From positions 248,001 through 312,000 of the forward strand of contig NZ_JAHFVK010000001.1 of NCBI RefSeq assembly GCF_018599195.1: DNA of 64,000 bases. Reading direction: 5' to 3'. The DNA comes from Croceibacterium selenioxidans. Its GTDB lineage: Bacteria; Pseudomonadota; Alphaproteobacteria; Sphingomonadales; Sphingomonadaceae. Numbering within the stretch: position 1 is the first letter of the stretch; every line of letters begins with the position of its first letter. Positions 10,275 through 18,347 of this stretch are shown here, one piece after another. A program made the position numbers and the translations under genes. Below the pieces are notes generated by a model. That model had not been told where the DNA came from. It was given only the letters and a program-made list of their open reading frames with translations, and made no database searches.

Positions 10275-11071
10275 GGGACCTTTGATACCGCTACCATTTT
10301 ATCGTCGAAATCTACCTCCCCGAAGGCCGTCATGAAACTCACGTCAGCCGCGTCACGGCCAACGCCGATCTTCACGGCGCTTGCCGGGTCGGCCATGCCC
10401 GTCGCATCCACGATGTGCCAGGCGCCGCCCCCCGGCGTCGTCGGATCGGCGAGAAAGACTTCGGCGACGGCGTGGAAATCGGGCGGCTCGACACCCGGAG
10501 CGTAGACGCTGCAGTAGCGCGCGGGAATGGCGGAAGCGCGCGCCAATGTAACCAGCAAGTGGGTATAATCCCGGCAGATCCCCCGCCGCTCCACGAAAGT
10601 GTCGAGCGCCGTCGTCTTGGGATTACTCGACCCCGGTGAATAGCTGAGATGCTCGGCAATCCAGTCGTGCATGGCCCAAATCCGCGAGCCGCCGGAGAGG
10701 TTGCCGAATTCCCCTTCGACGAACGGTTGGAATCGTTCGGCAGGGCAATAGCGGGAGTCGAAAAGGTACTGCACCGCTTCCGCCGGGAGCTCATGCGGCT
10801 CCAGCTTGGCTAGGGTGGGTATGTCGGCGAGGAGGCGGTTGACTTCAACCGTGGCGGAGTATGACACTTCGAAACGCCCGCTCAAGTGAAGCCAGACGCG
10901 TTCCCCGATGTCGTCCTGCGCGGGAATGTTGGCCACGTGATGGGCCTGGCTCAGGTGGGTGCGGCTGTCGAGTACCCGCTGCTCCGGAATTTGCGCGGCG
11001 GCGAACTGCAGCAGCACGTCAGCCGGCTGCCTCGCGGTGAAGGAAAAACGAGACAGGATTTCGATTGGCAT
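10271..11071 (-). CDS. Transglutaminase-like domain protein
   Basis: A 266 aa protein with a papain-like transglutaminase core. The catalytic triad is visible as Cys in RGICRDYTHLL (about residue 170), His in DFHAVAEVFL and Asp in WHIVDATG. An N-terminal beta-rich region of about 140 residues precedes the core. There is no signal peptide, so it is probably cytoplasmic. Bacterial members are mostly proteases or amidases rather than true crosslinkers, and the substrate is unknown. It lies 72 bases upstream of zwf in the same direction and downstream of the YjbQ-family gene. A second member of the superfamily is at 60148-61005. Confidence 0.8.
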   Translation of the reverse strand: MPIEILSRFSFTARQPADVLLQFAAAQIPEQRVLDSRTHLSQAHHVANIPAQDDIGERVWLHLSGRFEVSYSATVEVNRLLADIPTLAKLEPHELPAEAVQYLFDSRYCPAERFQPFVEGEFGNLSGGSRIWAMHDWIAEHLSYSPGSSNPKTTALDTFVERRGICRDYTHLLVTLARASAIPARYCSVYAPGVEPPDFHAVAEVFLADPTTPGGGAWHIVDATGMADPASAVKIGVGRDAADVSFMTAFGEVDFDDKMVAVSKVP

Positions 11072-11107
11072 GATCAGGGCAACGCTCGCCGTGCCCGGAT
11101 GTTTCGC

Positions 11108-11524
11108 CTACTCACCCGAAACATGCACCACGATCTTGCGGCGATGAGGCCTGCGCCGGTGTTCGGCGAGGAATATCCCCTGCCACGTACCGAGCAGCAT
11201 GCGTCCTTGCGCGACCGGAACGGTCAGGCTGTTGCCGGTGAGCAGGGCCTTGAGGTGGGCGGGCATGTCGTCTGGCCCTTCGTCGGAATGTTCGTAGCCG
11301 TCACCTTCCGGCGCCAACTTCGACAGCCAGCGGACGACGTCGCGATGGACCGCCGGGGAAGCGTTCTCGGTGATCAGCAGTCCGGCGCTGGTATGCTGGC
11401 AGAACACGGTGAGAAGACCCGTCTCGATGCCCGCATGGCTCAGCCAATCGGCTATCTCGTCGGTGATTTCGTAGAGGCCGGTGCCGTGGGTATCGAACGA
11501 AAGACTGGTGAGCGACTGATCCAT
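11108..11524 (-). CDS. YjbQ / UPF0047 family protein (secondary thiamine-phosphate synthase type)
   Basis: Small 138 aa protein of the YjbQ family, members of which show weak thiamine-phosphate synthase activity; the physiological role is uncertain. Family landmarks are CQHTSAGLLITENA, HRDVVRWL and GTWQGIFLAEHR, with conserved histidines and an aspartate at the expected places. I took the ATG at 11524 rather than a start 30 codons upstream, because the extension resembles no family member. The gene is divergent from the beta-glucosidase gene. Confidence 0.85.
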   Translation of the reverse strand: MDQSLTSLSFDTHGTGLYEITDEIADWLSHAGIETGLLTVFCQHTSAGLLITENASPAVHRDVVRWLSKLAPEGDGYEHSDEGPDDMPAHLKALLTGNSLTVPVAQGRMLLGTWQGIFLAEHRRRPHRRKIVVHVSGE

Positions 11525-11780
11525 GGGAAGCCCTATAAGCGAACCCGCGACAGGGGGCGAACGGGTTTGCACGGTTGCCGGCGAAACGGTAGATGGACCG
11601 AGGTCGTCGGCCACTGGGGGTGCTGATGGGTTTCTCGCGCCGGAGTGCGGTTACGGGCGCACTTTCAGTCAAGGCGGGATGGGCCCGGCCCCAGGCCTTG
11701 TTGGCGCCAACCGGTCAGGAGGCCTTCGGAGCGTTCATCGTGCTACGGCCTTGAACGGCGCATCGGGGAGGGAGAGTGCC

Positions 11781-14108
11781 GTGAAGTCCAGATGGGTTCG
11801 ATTGGTAGCGTTATCAATTTTTGTAGTGTCCCCCGTGTCCTTGTGGGCTCAACAGCGCGAATCTCCTTCCGCTGCGACTGCGAGCGCAAGCGATCTCGAG
11901 GCGCTCCTCGCCAGGATGACGACTGCCGAGAAGATCGGGCAACTGGTGCAGCGCATGGGCGGCAGGCAGCGGGCGCTTAATTCGCGGCTCGGTCCCGAAG
12001 AGCTCGAGAAGGTGCGGCGAGGGGAAGTGGGGTCTTATCTCCACGTCGCTGGCGCTGAGCCGCTGCGGGAATTGCAGCGTGTGGCCGTGGAGGAAAGCCG
12101 GCTCGGCATCCCCTTGCTGTTCGCGATGGATGTGGTGCACGGCTATCGCACGATCTTCCCCGTACCGCTGGCGATGGCCGCGACCTGGGATCCTTCCGCC
12201 GCCGAAAGTCACGCCCGCATTGCCGCGCAGGAAGCGAGCGCGGCGGGACTGCATTGGACCTTTGCCCCGATGGTCGACGTGGCTCGCGATCCACGCTGGG
12301 GGCGTATTGTCGAGGGGGCAGGGGAAGACCCTTTCCTCGGCGCTGCCATGGCGGCCGCTCAAGTACGCGGATTCCAGGGGTCCGATTTGTCAGCCGCCGA
12401 CACGATCATGGCCGGGACGAAGCACTTCGGAGCTTACGGCGCGGCGGAAGGCGGGCGCGACTATGCGGGCGCGGACTTGTCCGAACGGACCTTGCGCGAG
12501 ACCTACCTCCCGCCCTTCGAAGCGGCCGCAAAGGCCGGGACGGCGAGCTTCATGACTGCGTTCAACGCACTTGGCGGCGTACCGACCACCGGCAACGCCA
12601 CGCTGTTGCGTGGCATCTTGCGAGGCGAGTGGGGCTATGACGGCGTGTTGCTGTCCGACTGGCACGCAATCGAGGAGCTCATGGCGCACGGCGTGGCCGG
12701 CGACCGGGCCGCGGCCGCTCGGCTGGCGTTGGAGGCGGGCGTCGACATGGATATGGTCAGCGATATCTACGGTCAGGACCTGATCGCCTCAGTCGAGGCC
12801 GACCCCGAACTCAAGGCCCGGCTGGATGAGGCGGTGATGCGCATCCTCAAGGTGAAGCGCGACCTGGGCCTTTTCGTCGATCCCTACAAATACCACGATG
12901 CGGCCCGAGAGGCCGCGGTCATGCTCAGCCCCGAGCATCGCGCCGAGGCCCGTCGCATCGCCGAGCGGTCGATCGTGCTTCTCAAGAACGAGGGCAATGT
13001 CCTGCCGCTGGCGAAGGGAGCCGGACGCATCGCCTTGATCGGAGCTTTGGCTGACGATGCGCGCTCGCAGCTCGGTTCGTGGCGGGCGCGCGGAGTGGAA
13101 GAGGACGTGGTAACCCTGCGAGCGGCGCTCGAGGCGGTCCATGCCGGCGTGACCTACGTTCGCGGCGCCGACAGCCGCAGCAGCGAGGCCGCTGGAATTG
13201 CCGAGGCCGTTTCTGCAGCGCGGGCCTCGGACGTGGTCGTCATGGCGCTAGGGGAGGATTTCGATTGGTCGGGAGAAGCTCGCAGCCGCTCCAGCCTGGA
13301 ACTGCCCGGGGCGCAGGAGGAACTGTTCGAGGCTGTGGCTTCGACGGGCAAACCGGTTGTCGTGGTTCTGATGGGTGGCCGTCCGTTGGCAATCCCCGAG
13401 GTCGCTGAAAAAGCCGACGCCATCCTCGTAACCTGGCTGCTGGGTGATGAGGCCGGACCGGCGATCGTGCGTACTTTGTTCGGCGACGAGAATCCTGCGG
13501 GCCGATTGCCCGCCAGCTTCCCAAGGACAACCGGGCAAGTGCCGTTCGCATACGACCACCTGCCGAGTGGTCGGCCGGCGGACCCGGACTTGGCCAAGGA
13601 TACGGCGCGCTACATGGATCTGCCGATCACGCCGCTTTACGCGTTCGGTTACGGCCTCAGCTACACCACTTTCGACTATGGTCCCGTTGCCGTGGACCGC
13701 GCCAGCATTCCAGCTGAAGGAGGAAGGGTGACGGTGTCCGTGGCGGTGACCAATAGCGGACTCCGAGCAGGCGACGAGGTCGTGCAGCTCTATATGCGCG
13801 ATCCTGTCGCGTCCGTGTCCCGGCCGATCCAGCAGCTGCGGGGTTTCCGTCGTGTGGCGTTGGCGCCGGGCGAAACTCGCATGGTGAGCTTCACGCTCGA
13901 CGCGGCGCACTTCGCGTTCTGGGGGCAGAGTGGCGGATGGGTCATCGAGCCGGGGCTTATCCTACTGTCCGTTGGCAGCGCCTCGGATTCTATTCATGGC
14001 CATGCAGAAGTTACCCTGACTGGCCAAAGCCATGGAACCTCCTCACCGGCATCGATACCGGTTTTGAGCTCCGATCGTCAGATCCGGGGAAATCTCAACC
14101 CGACCTAG
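11781..14108 (+). CDS. bglX: Beta-glucosidase, glycoside hydrolase family 3 (BglX-like)
   Basis: Secreted or periplasmic hydrolase removing terminal beta-glucosyl residues. I chose the GTG at 11781, preceded by GGAGGGAG, because it begins a clear signal peptide (KSRWVRLVALSIFVV ending near LWAQQ); an open frame continues upstream without coding character. Domains of the 775 aa protein: GH3 TIM barrel (about 35-370) with GTKHFGAYG and the nucleophile aspartate in LLSDWHAIEEL; GH3 C-terminal alpha/beta domain (about 410-620) with ALGEDFDWSGEA; fibronectin III-like domain (about 660-760) with DEVVQLYMRD. A Fur-like box and a TBDR gene follow, but those probably form a separate unit. Confidence 0.9.
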   Translation: MKSRWVRLVALSIFVVSPVSLWAQQRESPSAATASASDLEALLARMTTAEKIGQLVQRMGGRQRALNSRLGPEELEKVRRGEVGSYLHVAGAEPLRELQRVAVEESRLGIPLLFAMDVVHGYRTIFPVPLAMAATWDPSAAESHARIAAQEASAAGLHWTFAPMVDVARDPRWGRIVEGAGEDPFLGAAMAAAQVRGFQGSDLSAADTIMAGTKHFGAYGAAEGGRDYAGADLSERTLRETYLPPFEAAAKAGTASFMTAFNALGGVPTTGNATLLRGILRGEWGYDGVLLSDWHAIEELMAHGVAGDRAAAARLALEAGVDMDMVSDIYGQDLIASVEADPELKARLDEAVMRILKVKRDLGLFVDPYKYHDAAREAAVMLSPEHRAEARRIAERSIVLLKNEGNVLPLAKGAGRIALIGALADDARSQLGSWRARGVEEDVVTLRAALEAVHAGVTYVRGADSRSSEAAGIAEAVSAARASDVVVMALGEDFDWSGEARSRSSLELPGAQEELFEAVASTGKPVVVVLMGGRPLAIPEVAEKADAILVTWLLGDEAGPAIVRTLFGDENPAGRLPASFPRTTGQVPFAYDHLPSGRPADPDLAKDTARYMDLPITPLYAFGYGLSYTTFDYGPVAVDRASIPAEGGRVTVSVAVTNSGLRAGDEVVQLYMRDPVASVSRPIQQLRGFRRVALAPGETRMVSFTLDAAHFAFWGQSGGWVIEPGLILLSVGSASDSIHGHAEVTLTGQSHGTSSPASIPVLSSDRQIRGNLNPT

Positions 14109-14116
14109 CATTTCCT

Positions 14117-14135
14117 ATTGATAATAATTCGCAAT
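14117..14135. promoter_or_regulatory. Fur-like operator upstream of the TonB-dependent receptor gene
   Basis: The 19-mer ATTGATAATAATTCGCAAT is an imperfect inverted repeat with ends ATTG and CAAT. It shares 13 of 19 positions with the operator-like site at 25951-25969 in front of another siderophore-type receptor. It lies 36 bases before the receptor start. The resemblance to proteobacterial Fur boxes is clear, but binding is inferred. Confidence 0.7.
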
Positions 14136-14170
14136 CACTCTAGCGGCCCTCCATCTTCCAGGAGGGTCCC

Positions 14171-16330
14171 TTGCTTCGTACACGTTGTCTGGCCGGTGTC
14201 GCTTGTTTCGCCCTGCCGCTCCCCGCGCTTGCCCAGTCAACCGCCCAGGACGTCGAGACCGGTTCCAGCATCATCGTAACCGCCGCTCGCACGCAACTTC
14301 CCGCGAGCGCGCTGCCGATGACGATCGACGTGATCGATGCCGAAACGCTGCAGCAGCAGGTGCAGATTTCGGGCTCGACTGTTGATGCGGTTTCGGCCCT
14401 GTCGCCCTCATTCTCGCCGACGCGCGAAAAGCTCTCCGGTTCGGGCGAGAGCCTGCGCGGACGCTCGCCGCTCTACGCCATCAACGGCATCCCGCAGTCG
14501 ACGCCGGTCCGCGACGGCTCGCGCGACGGCTACACTATCGATCCGTTCTTCATCGACCGGGTCGAGGTGATCTACGGTTCGAACGCGCTGCAGGGCATCG
14601 GCGCCACGGGCGGTGTGGTGAATCAAGTCACCGTCGGCGCTCCTAAGGATGACGGACTGGCCGTGCGTACGCTGCTGCAAGGCACGATCCCGACCAGCTT
14701 CGATGGTTCGGCCATGGGTGGGAAGGTGGCCGCGCTGGCCGGCTATCGTTCGGGCGCCGTCGACGCGACCGGCGGTTTCGCCTTCGAACGCCGCGGGGTC
14801 TATCAGGACGGCCACGGCAACAACATCGGCATCGATGGCACCCAGGGCGAGGTACAGGACAGCGATTCCTGGTCGCTGTTCGGCCGCTTCGGCTACCAGC
14901 TGACCGACAGCGCCCGCTTCGAAATTGTCGCCAACCATTTTGAGCTTGAGGGCAACGGCAACTACGTTCTGGTCCCGGGCAGCCGCGCCCAAGGCATCCC
15001 CGCCAGCAGCACGCGCGGAGATATCCAGGGAGAGCCACCGTCCAACCGCGCCGACTTGCTCTCGGCCGCGCTGACCGACGACAACCTCGGCGGTGGCACC
15101 TTCTCGGTGCAGGCCTTCTACAGCCGGACCCGCGACATTTTCGGCGGTCTCGTCACCAGCACCTTCCAGGATCCGGCGATCGATCCGACGGGGCAGTTGT
15201 TCGACCAGTCGGCCAACAAGTCGCGCAAGCTTGGCGGGAAAATCACTTACGAGCGCGAAGTGCCGGGCTTCGAGGATCTGGTCCTGACTGGCGGCTTCGA
15301 CGCGCTGTTCGACAGGACAGAGCAGTACCTCGTCCAAACCGATCGTGCTTGGGTGCCGCAGACCGATTTCCGCAGCCTTGCCCCGTTCGTCCAGGCCAAT
15401 CTGGCGCTGTTCGACGGCGTGCTGCGCTTTGCTGGCGGTGGCCGTTGGGAAAACGTCGAACTCAAGGTGGACGATTACGAGACGCTGGCTTCCAACGGCG
15501 CGACCGACCTTGCAGACCTTTCGACCTACCAGCGGGTGCAAGTCTCGGGTGGCAACCCGTCCTTTAGCGACGTGCTGTTCAACGGCGGTGTCATCCTGGA
15601 GCCGGTGCAGGGCGTGCGCGCCTATGGCAGCTACGCGGAAGGCTACACCATCGCAGACGTGGGCCGCATCTTGCGCGCGGTAGACGAGCCGGGGGTCGAC
15701 ATCGACAATTACCTCGCGCTCGAACCGGTCATTTCAAATAACCGCGAGCTGGGGCTGGAAGTGAAGCAGGGGCCGATCGAGGCGGCGGTCAGCTACTTCT
15801 GGTCGTCGAGCAAGCTCGGCTCGATCCTCGTGGCCAACCCTGACGGCATCTTCAACGTCTCGCGCCAGCCGATCCAGATCGAGGGACTTGAAGCCAGCGT
15901 ATCATGGAAGACGCCGCTCCCGGGCCTGCTGTTGAGCGCGGCCTATGCCAACCTCAAGGGTCAGACCGACAGCAACGATGCGGACGATCTGGTCAACAAC
16001 GATCTCGATGGCGCCAACATCGCGCCCGACCGGTTGAACTTGGCCGCCGACTATCGCAGCGGTCCGTTCTCTGCCCGTCTGCAGACCCGGTTCTACCTCT
16101 CGCGCACCTTCAACGACGCCGCCACTGCGACCGACTTCGAAGGCTATGAGCTGATCGACGCCTATGTTGCCTACGACACCGAATTCGGCGAGTTCGCGCT
16201 GGCGGTGCAGAACCTGACTGACAAGTTCTTCGTCACCTATGACAGCGACACCGTCCAGGTGGCCAGCGACACCCGCTTCTATGCTGGTCGTGGCCGTACC
16301 TTCACACTGAGCTGGCGCGGCGCATTCTGA
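14171..16330 (+). CDS. TonB-dependent receptor, probable ferric-siderophore or metal uptake
   Basis: Outer-membrane gated channel of 719 aa. The TTG start at 14171 is supported by GGAGGG 5 bases upstream and by the signal peptide that follows (LRTRCLAGVACFALPL up to ALAQ). A TonB-box-like stretch SIIVTA precedes the plug domain (about 40-160), with YAINGIPQ and IDRVEVIYGSNALQGIGATGG typical of plugs. A 22-strand barrel fills the rest and ends in an aromatic residue (WRGAF). A Fur-like operator upstream and a PepSY membrane protein overlapping its stop (TGATG) point to iron. The substrate cannot be read from sequence. Confidence 0.88.
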   Translation: MLRTRCLAGVACFALPLPALAQSTAQDVETGSSIIVTAARTQLPASALPMTIDVIDAETLQQQVQISGSTVDAVSALSPSFSPTREKLSGSGESLRGRSPLYAINGIPQSTPVRDGSRDGYTIDPFFIDRVEVIYGSNALQGIGATGGVVNQVTVGAPKDDGLAVRTLLQGTIPTSFDGSAMGGKVAALAGYRSGAVDATGGFAFERRGVYQDGHGNNIGIDGTQGEVQDSDSWSLFGRFGYQLTDSARFEIVANHFELEGNGNYVLVPGSRAQGIPASSTRGDIQGEPPSNRADLLSAALTDDNLGGGTFSVQAFYSRTRDIFGGLVTSTFQDPAIDPTGQLFDQSANKSRKLGGKITYEREVPGFEDLVLTGGFDALFDRTEQYLVQTDRAWVPQTDFRSLAPFVQANLALFDGVLRFAGGGRWENVELKVDDYETLASNGATDLADLSTYQRVQVSGGNPSFSDVLFNGGVILEPVQGVRAYGSYAEGYTIADVGRILRAVDEPGVDIDNYLALEPVISNNRELGLEVKQGPIEAAVSYFWSSSKLGSILVANPDGIFNVSRQPIQIEGLEASVSWKTPLPGLLLSAAYANLKGQTDSNDADDLVNNDLDGANIAPDRLNLAADYRSGPFSARLQTRFYLSRTFNDAATATDFEGYELIDAYVAYDTEFGEFALAVQNLTDKFFVTYDSDTVQVASDTRFYAGRGRTFTLSWRGAF

Positions 16331-17418
16331 TGAATGTCCTCGCGCTCCTGCACCGGTGGACCGGCGGCATCGCCGGTCTGCTGCTCGCGGTCTTGGGACT
16401 GTCGGGTACGGTGCTGGTGTGGGAGGAAGCGTGGATCGCCTTGCCTGGGGCGGACGATCCGCTCCGCCCTGATCCGGCCGAGATTGGCAGGGCGGTGGAG
16501 GCGGCCATCGCGGTCGATCCCTCGTTGACGCGGATCACATTCGCCGACGAACGGATGGGCCTGCACCAGGCGGTCTTTGCCGACGGTGGCGGGGCCTATC
16601 TGACCCAGGCTGGCCAGGTCGTTGACCGGTGGGATTCGCTGTGGGGCCGGCCAGAGCTCTGGCTGTTCGACCTGCATCACTACCTGTTCCTGGGCGACAC
16701 CGGGAAATCCATCACCGGCGTCCTCGGCTTGTTGCTGTTCGCCTTTACCCTGACCGGGGTGATCCTGTGGTGGCGCACGCGCAAGACCTTCAAATTCCGC
16801 CTCTGGCCGGCGCGGATGACCAAGAGCGCGATCGTGCGCCAGCACCGCGACATTGGCGTGGTGGCGAGCCCCTTGCTGCTCCTCGCTTCGCTCACCGGGT
16901 CGTTCATGATCTTCCCGGCGCTATCGGATGCCTTGCTCTCGCCTTGGGCCAATCCCGCGTTAGAGGAAGCTGAGCCGCCTCAGGCGAGTGGCGACCCGGG
17001 CCCGGACACAGACTGGCCGCTTCTCATGACGAACGCGCAGGCGGCTTTTCCCGATGCCGCACCCCGGCGGCTGATGCTGCCGAAGGAGCCCGGCAGGCCG
17101 GTGACGCTGCGGCTACGGCAAGACTTCGAGTGGACGCCGAACGGTCGGACTTATGTCTACCTCGACGCGGCGACGGCGCAGGTGCTCTCGGTCGAGGATT
17201 CGGCGAGCGGCGACACGGTCTCCGCGATTTCGGAGAAGTACTATCCGCTTCACGCCGGCAAGGTCGGGGGAGTGCTTTGGCGGCTCGCGCTCACGTTCGG
17301 CGGTCTCGTGCTGGTGCTGCTCGGCACGCTCGCGACCTGGAGCTTCTGGTTCGCCAAGCCTGCAAAGCCACTGGCGAGACCGGTGACCCAAAAGGCCGTG
17401 GCTGAGCCCGCGGAGTGA
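16330..17418 (+). CDS. PepSY-associated TM protein (putative ferric-siderophore reductase type)
   Basis: Inner-membrane protein of 362 aa with the PepSY_TM layout. The first transmembrane helix begins at LHRWTGGIAGLLLAV, a periplasmic PepSY-like loop follows, then helices around residues 130-155, 175-200 and near the C-terminus (about 325-345). Histidines sit at helix ends, as in HRWTGG and DLHHYLFLGD. Relatives encoded next to siderophore receptors are thought to reduce or release iron in the periplasm. The ATG shares its A with the stop of the receptor gene, so translation is coupled. The following cytochrome gene may belong to the same unit. Confidence 0.82.
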   Translation: MNVLALLHRWTGGIAGLLLAVLGLSGTVLVWEEAWIALPGADDPLRPDPAEIGRAVEAAIAVDPSLTRITFADERMGLHQAVFADGGGAYLTQAGQVVDRWDSLWGRPELWLFDLHHYLFLGDTGKSITGVLGLLLFAFTLTGVILWWRTRKTFKFRLWPARMTKSAIVRQHRDIGVVASPLLLLASLTGSFMIFPALSDALLSPWANPALEEAEPPQASGDPGPDTDWPLLMTNAQAAFPDAAPRRLMLPKEPGRPVTLRLRQDFEWTPNGRTYVYLDAATAQVLSVEDSASGDTVSAISEKYYPLHAGKVGGVLWRLALTFGGLVLVLLGTLATWSFWFAKPAKPLARPVTQKAVAEPAE

Positions 17419-17529
17419 TCCGGACCGGATGTAACGTCCGGCGAAACGGTAATTAACCTGACCACGCGCCCCTGCAGGTCCACATAGCGCCCGGAGATCC
17501 GTAGGGGATTCTCGCGTGGAGCAAGCAAT

Positions 17530-18105
17530 ATGAAGACAACGGGATTGTGGCTGCTGCCGGCCCTGGCGCTCGTGGCCGGATGTTCGTCGCAAGAGGAGGA
17601 GAAGCCGGCCCAGCCCGTGCAACTGACCTTCCATGAAGTGATGAAGGATCAGGTCGACAAGAATGCCGACGAACTGTGGGATGTCTCGAACGCGGCGATC
17701 GCCGACATGGCAGGCATCGATCCTGCAAAGATGACCGACGCGAGCTGGGAGCAGCTCGCCGAGAAGGCGGAGGCGGTACAGCACGCCGCGCTGGAGATCG
17801 CGACGATGGATCCGGTGGTCGTGGCCAAGCCTGGCGTAAAGATCGGTGACGAAGGGCTTATCGGGGGCCACACGGCCGCCGAAGTCCAGGCGAAGATCAA
17901 TGAAGACCCGGAAAAGCTGCGCGACCTGGCTCACACGCTCGCCCGCCACATGGGCGACATCGCCACCGGTGCTCGTAAGCACGATGCCGCGGCCGTCGGC
18001 CCGCTTGTCGACCAGCTCGATGGCGTGTGCGAGAGCTGCCATCTCGAGTTCTGGTATCCCGACCAGAAGGAAGAGGTCGACCGGATCCTTGGCCAGCATA
18101 CCTGA
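17530..18105 (+). CDS. Cytochrome c-type lipoprotein
   Basis: A 191 aa predicted lipoprotein: the signal peptide ends in the lipobox LVAGCSS, so it would be anchored facing the periplasm. One heme-binding motif CESCH lies near the C-terminus (about residue 165), with the rest largely alpha-helical. This resembles the cytochrome c' fold, where CxxCH is C-terminal. GGAG precedes the ATG. It follows the receptor-PepSY pair after 111 bases in the same direction, which may mean that it supplies electrons to iron reduction; that role is inference. Confidence 0.75.
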   Translation: MKTTGLWLLPALALVAGCSSQEEEKPAQPVQLTFHEVMKDQVDKNADELWDVSNAAIADMAGIDPAKMTDASWEQLAEKAEAVQHAALEIATMDPVVVAKPGVKIGDEGLIGGHTAAEVQAKINEDPEKLRDLAHTLARHMGDIATGARKHDAAAVGPLVDQLDGVCESCHLEFWYPDQKEEVDRILGQHT

Positions 18106-18164
18106 TCTAAATCCTGCCTGTCGCGCAGCGAAGGGGAGGTGGCGCGCAACGCGGGTGCGTGACG

Positions 18165-18195
18165 GGAGGGGCTAGGGCGCAACGCCAGCCCCTCC
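18165..18195. repeat. Intergenic hairpin, possible repeat element or terminator
   Basis: GGAGGGGCT at 18165-18173 pairs perfectly with AGCCCCTCC at 18187-18195 across a 13-base loop. A second short hairpin (TCCGC-TTC-GCGGA) follows directly. Neither is followed by a T-run. The CCCCTCC-rich composition is what I recall of intergenic repeats scattered in sphingomonad genomes, but only one copy is in this window. Confidence 0.5.
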
Positions 18196-18257
18196 ACCAT
18201 CCGCTTCGCGGACCGTCCCCCTCCCATGGGGCTGCACCTCACAGGGAGGATTGGCAG

Positions 18258-18274
18258 TGTAACGCCGCTGTAAC
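18258..18274 (+). promoter_or_regulatory. Tandem TGTAAC direct repeat, candidate response-regulator site
   Basis: TGTAAC at 18258-18263 and again at 18269-18274 gives an 11-base period, the spacing used by OmpR/PhoB-family regulators. It lies about 75 bases before the receptor start, in a promoter-like position. No Fur-like box is visible in this intergenic region. The regulator is unknown. Confidence 0.4.
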
Positions 18275-18347
18275 GGGCGCTTTACCGTAAATAACTGACG
18301 TACCCTGGCGCCGCTCCATAGGTCCGCCCTCAACAAGACGGACACAG

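Noticed and set aside
18110-18347. Cobalamin riboswitch ahead of the BtuB-like receptor
   Set aside because: No B12 box or the expected long structured leader is visible.
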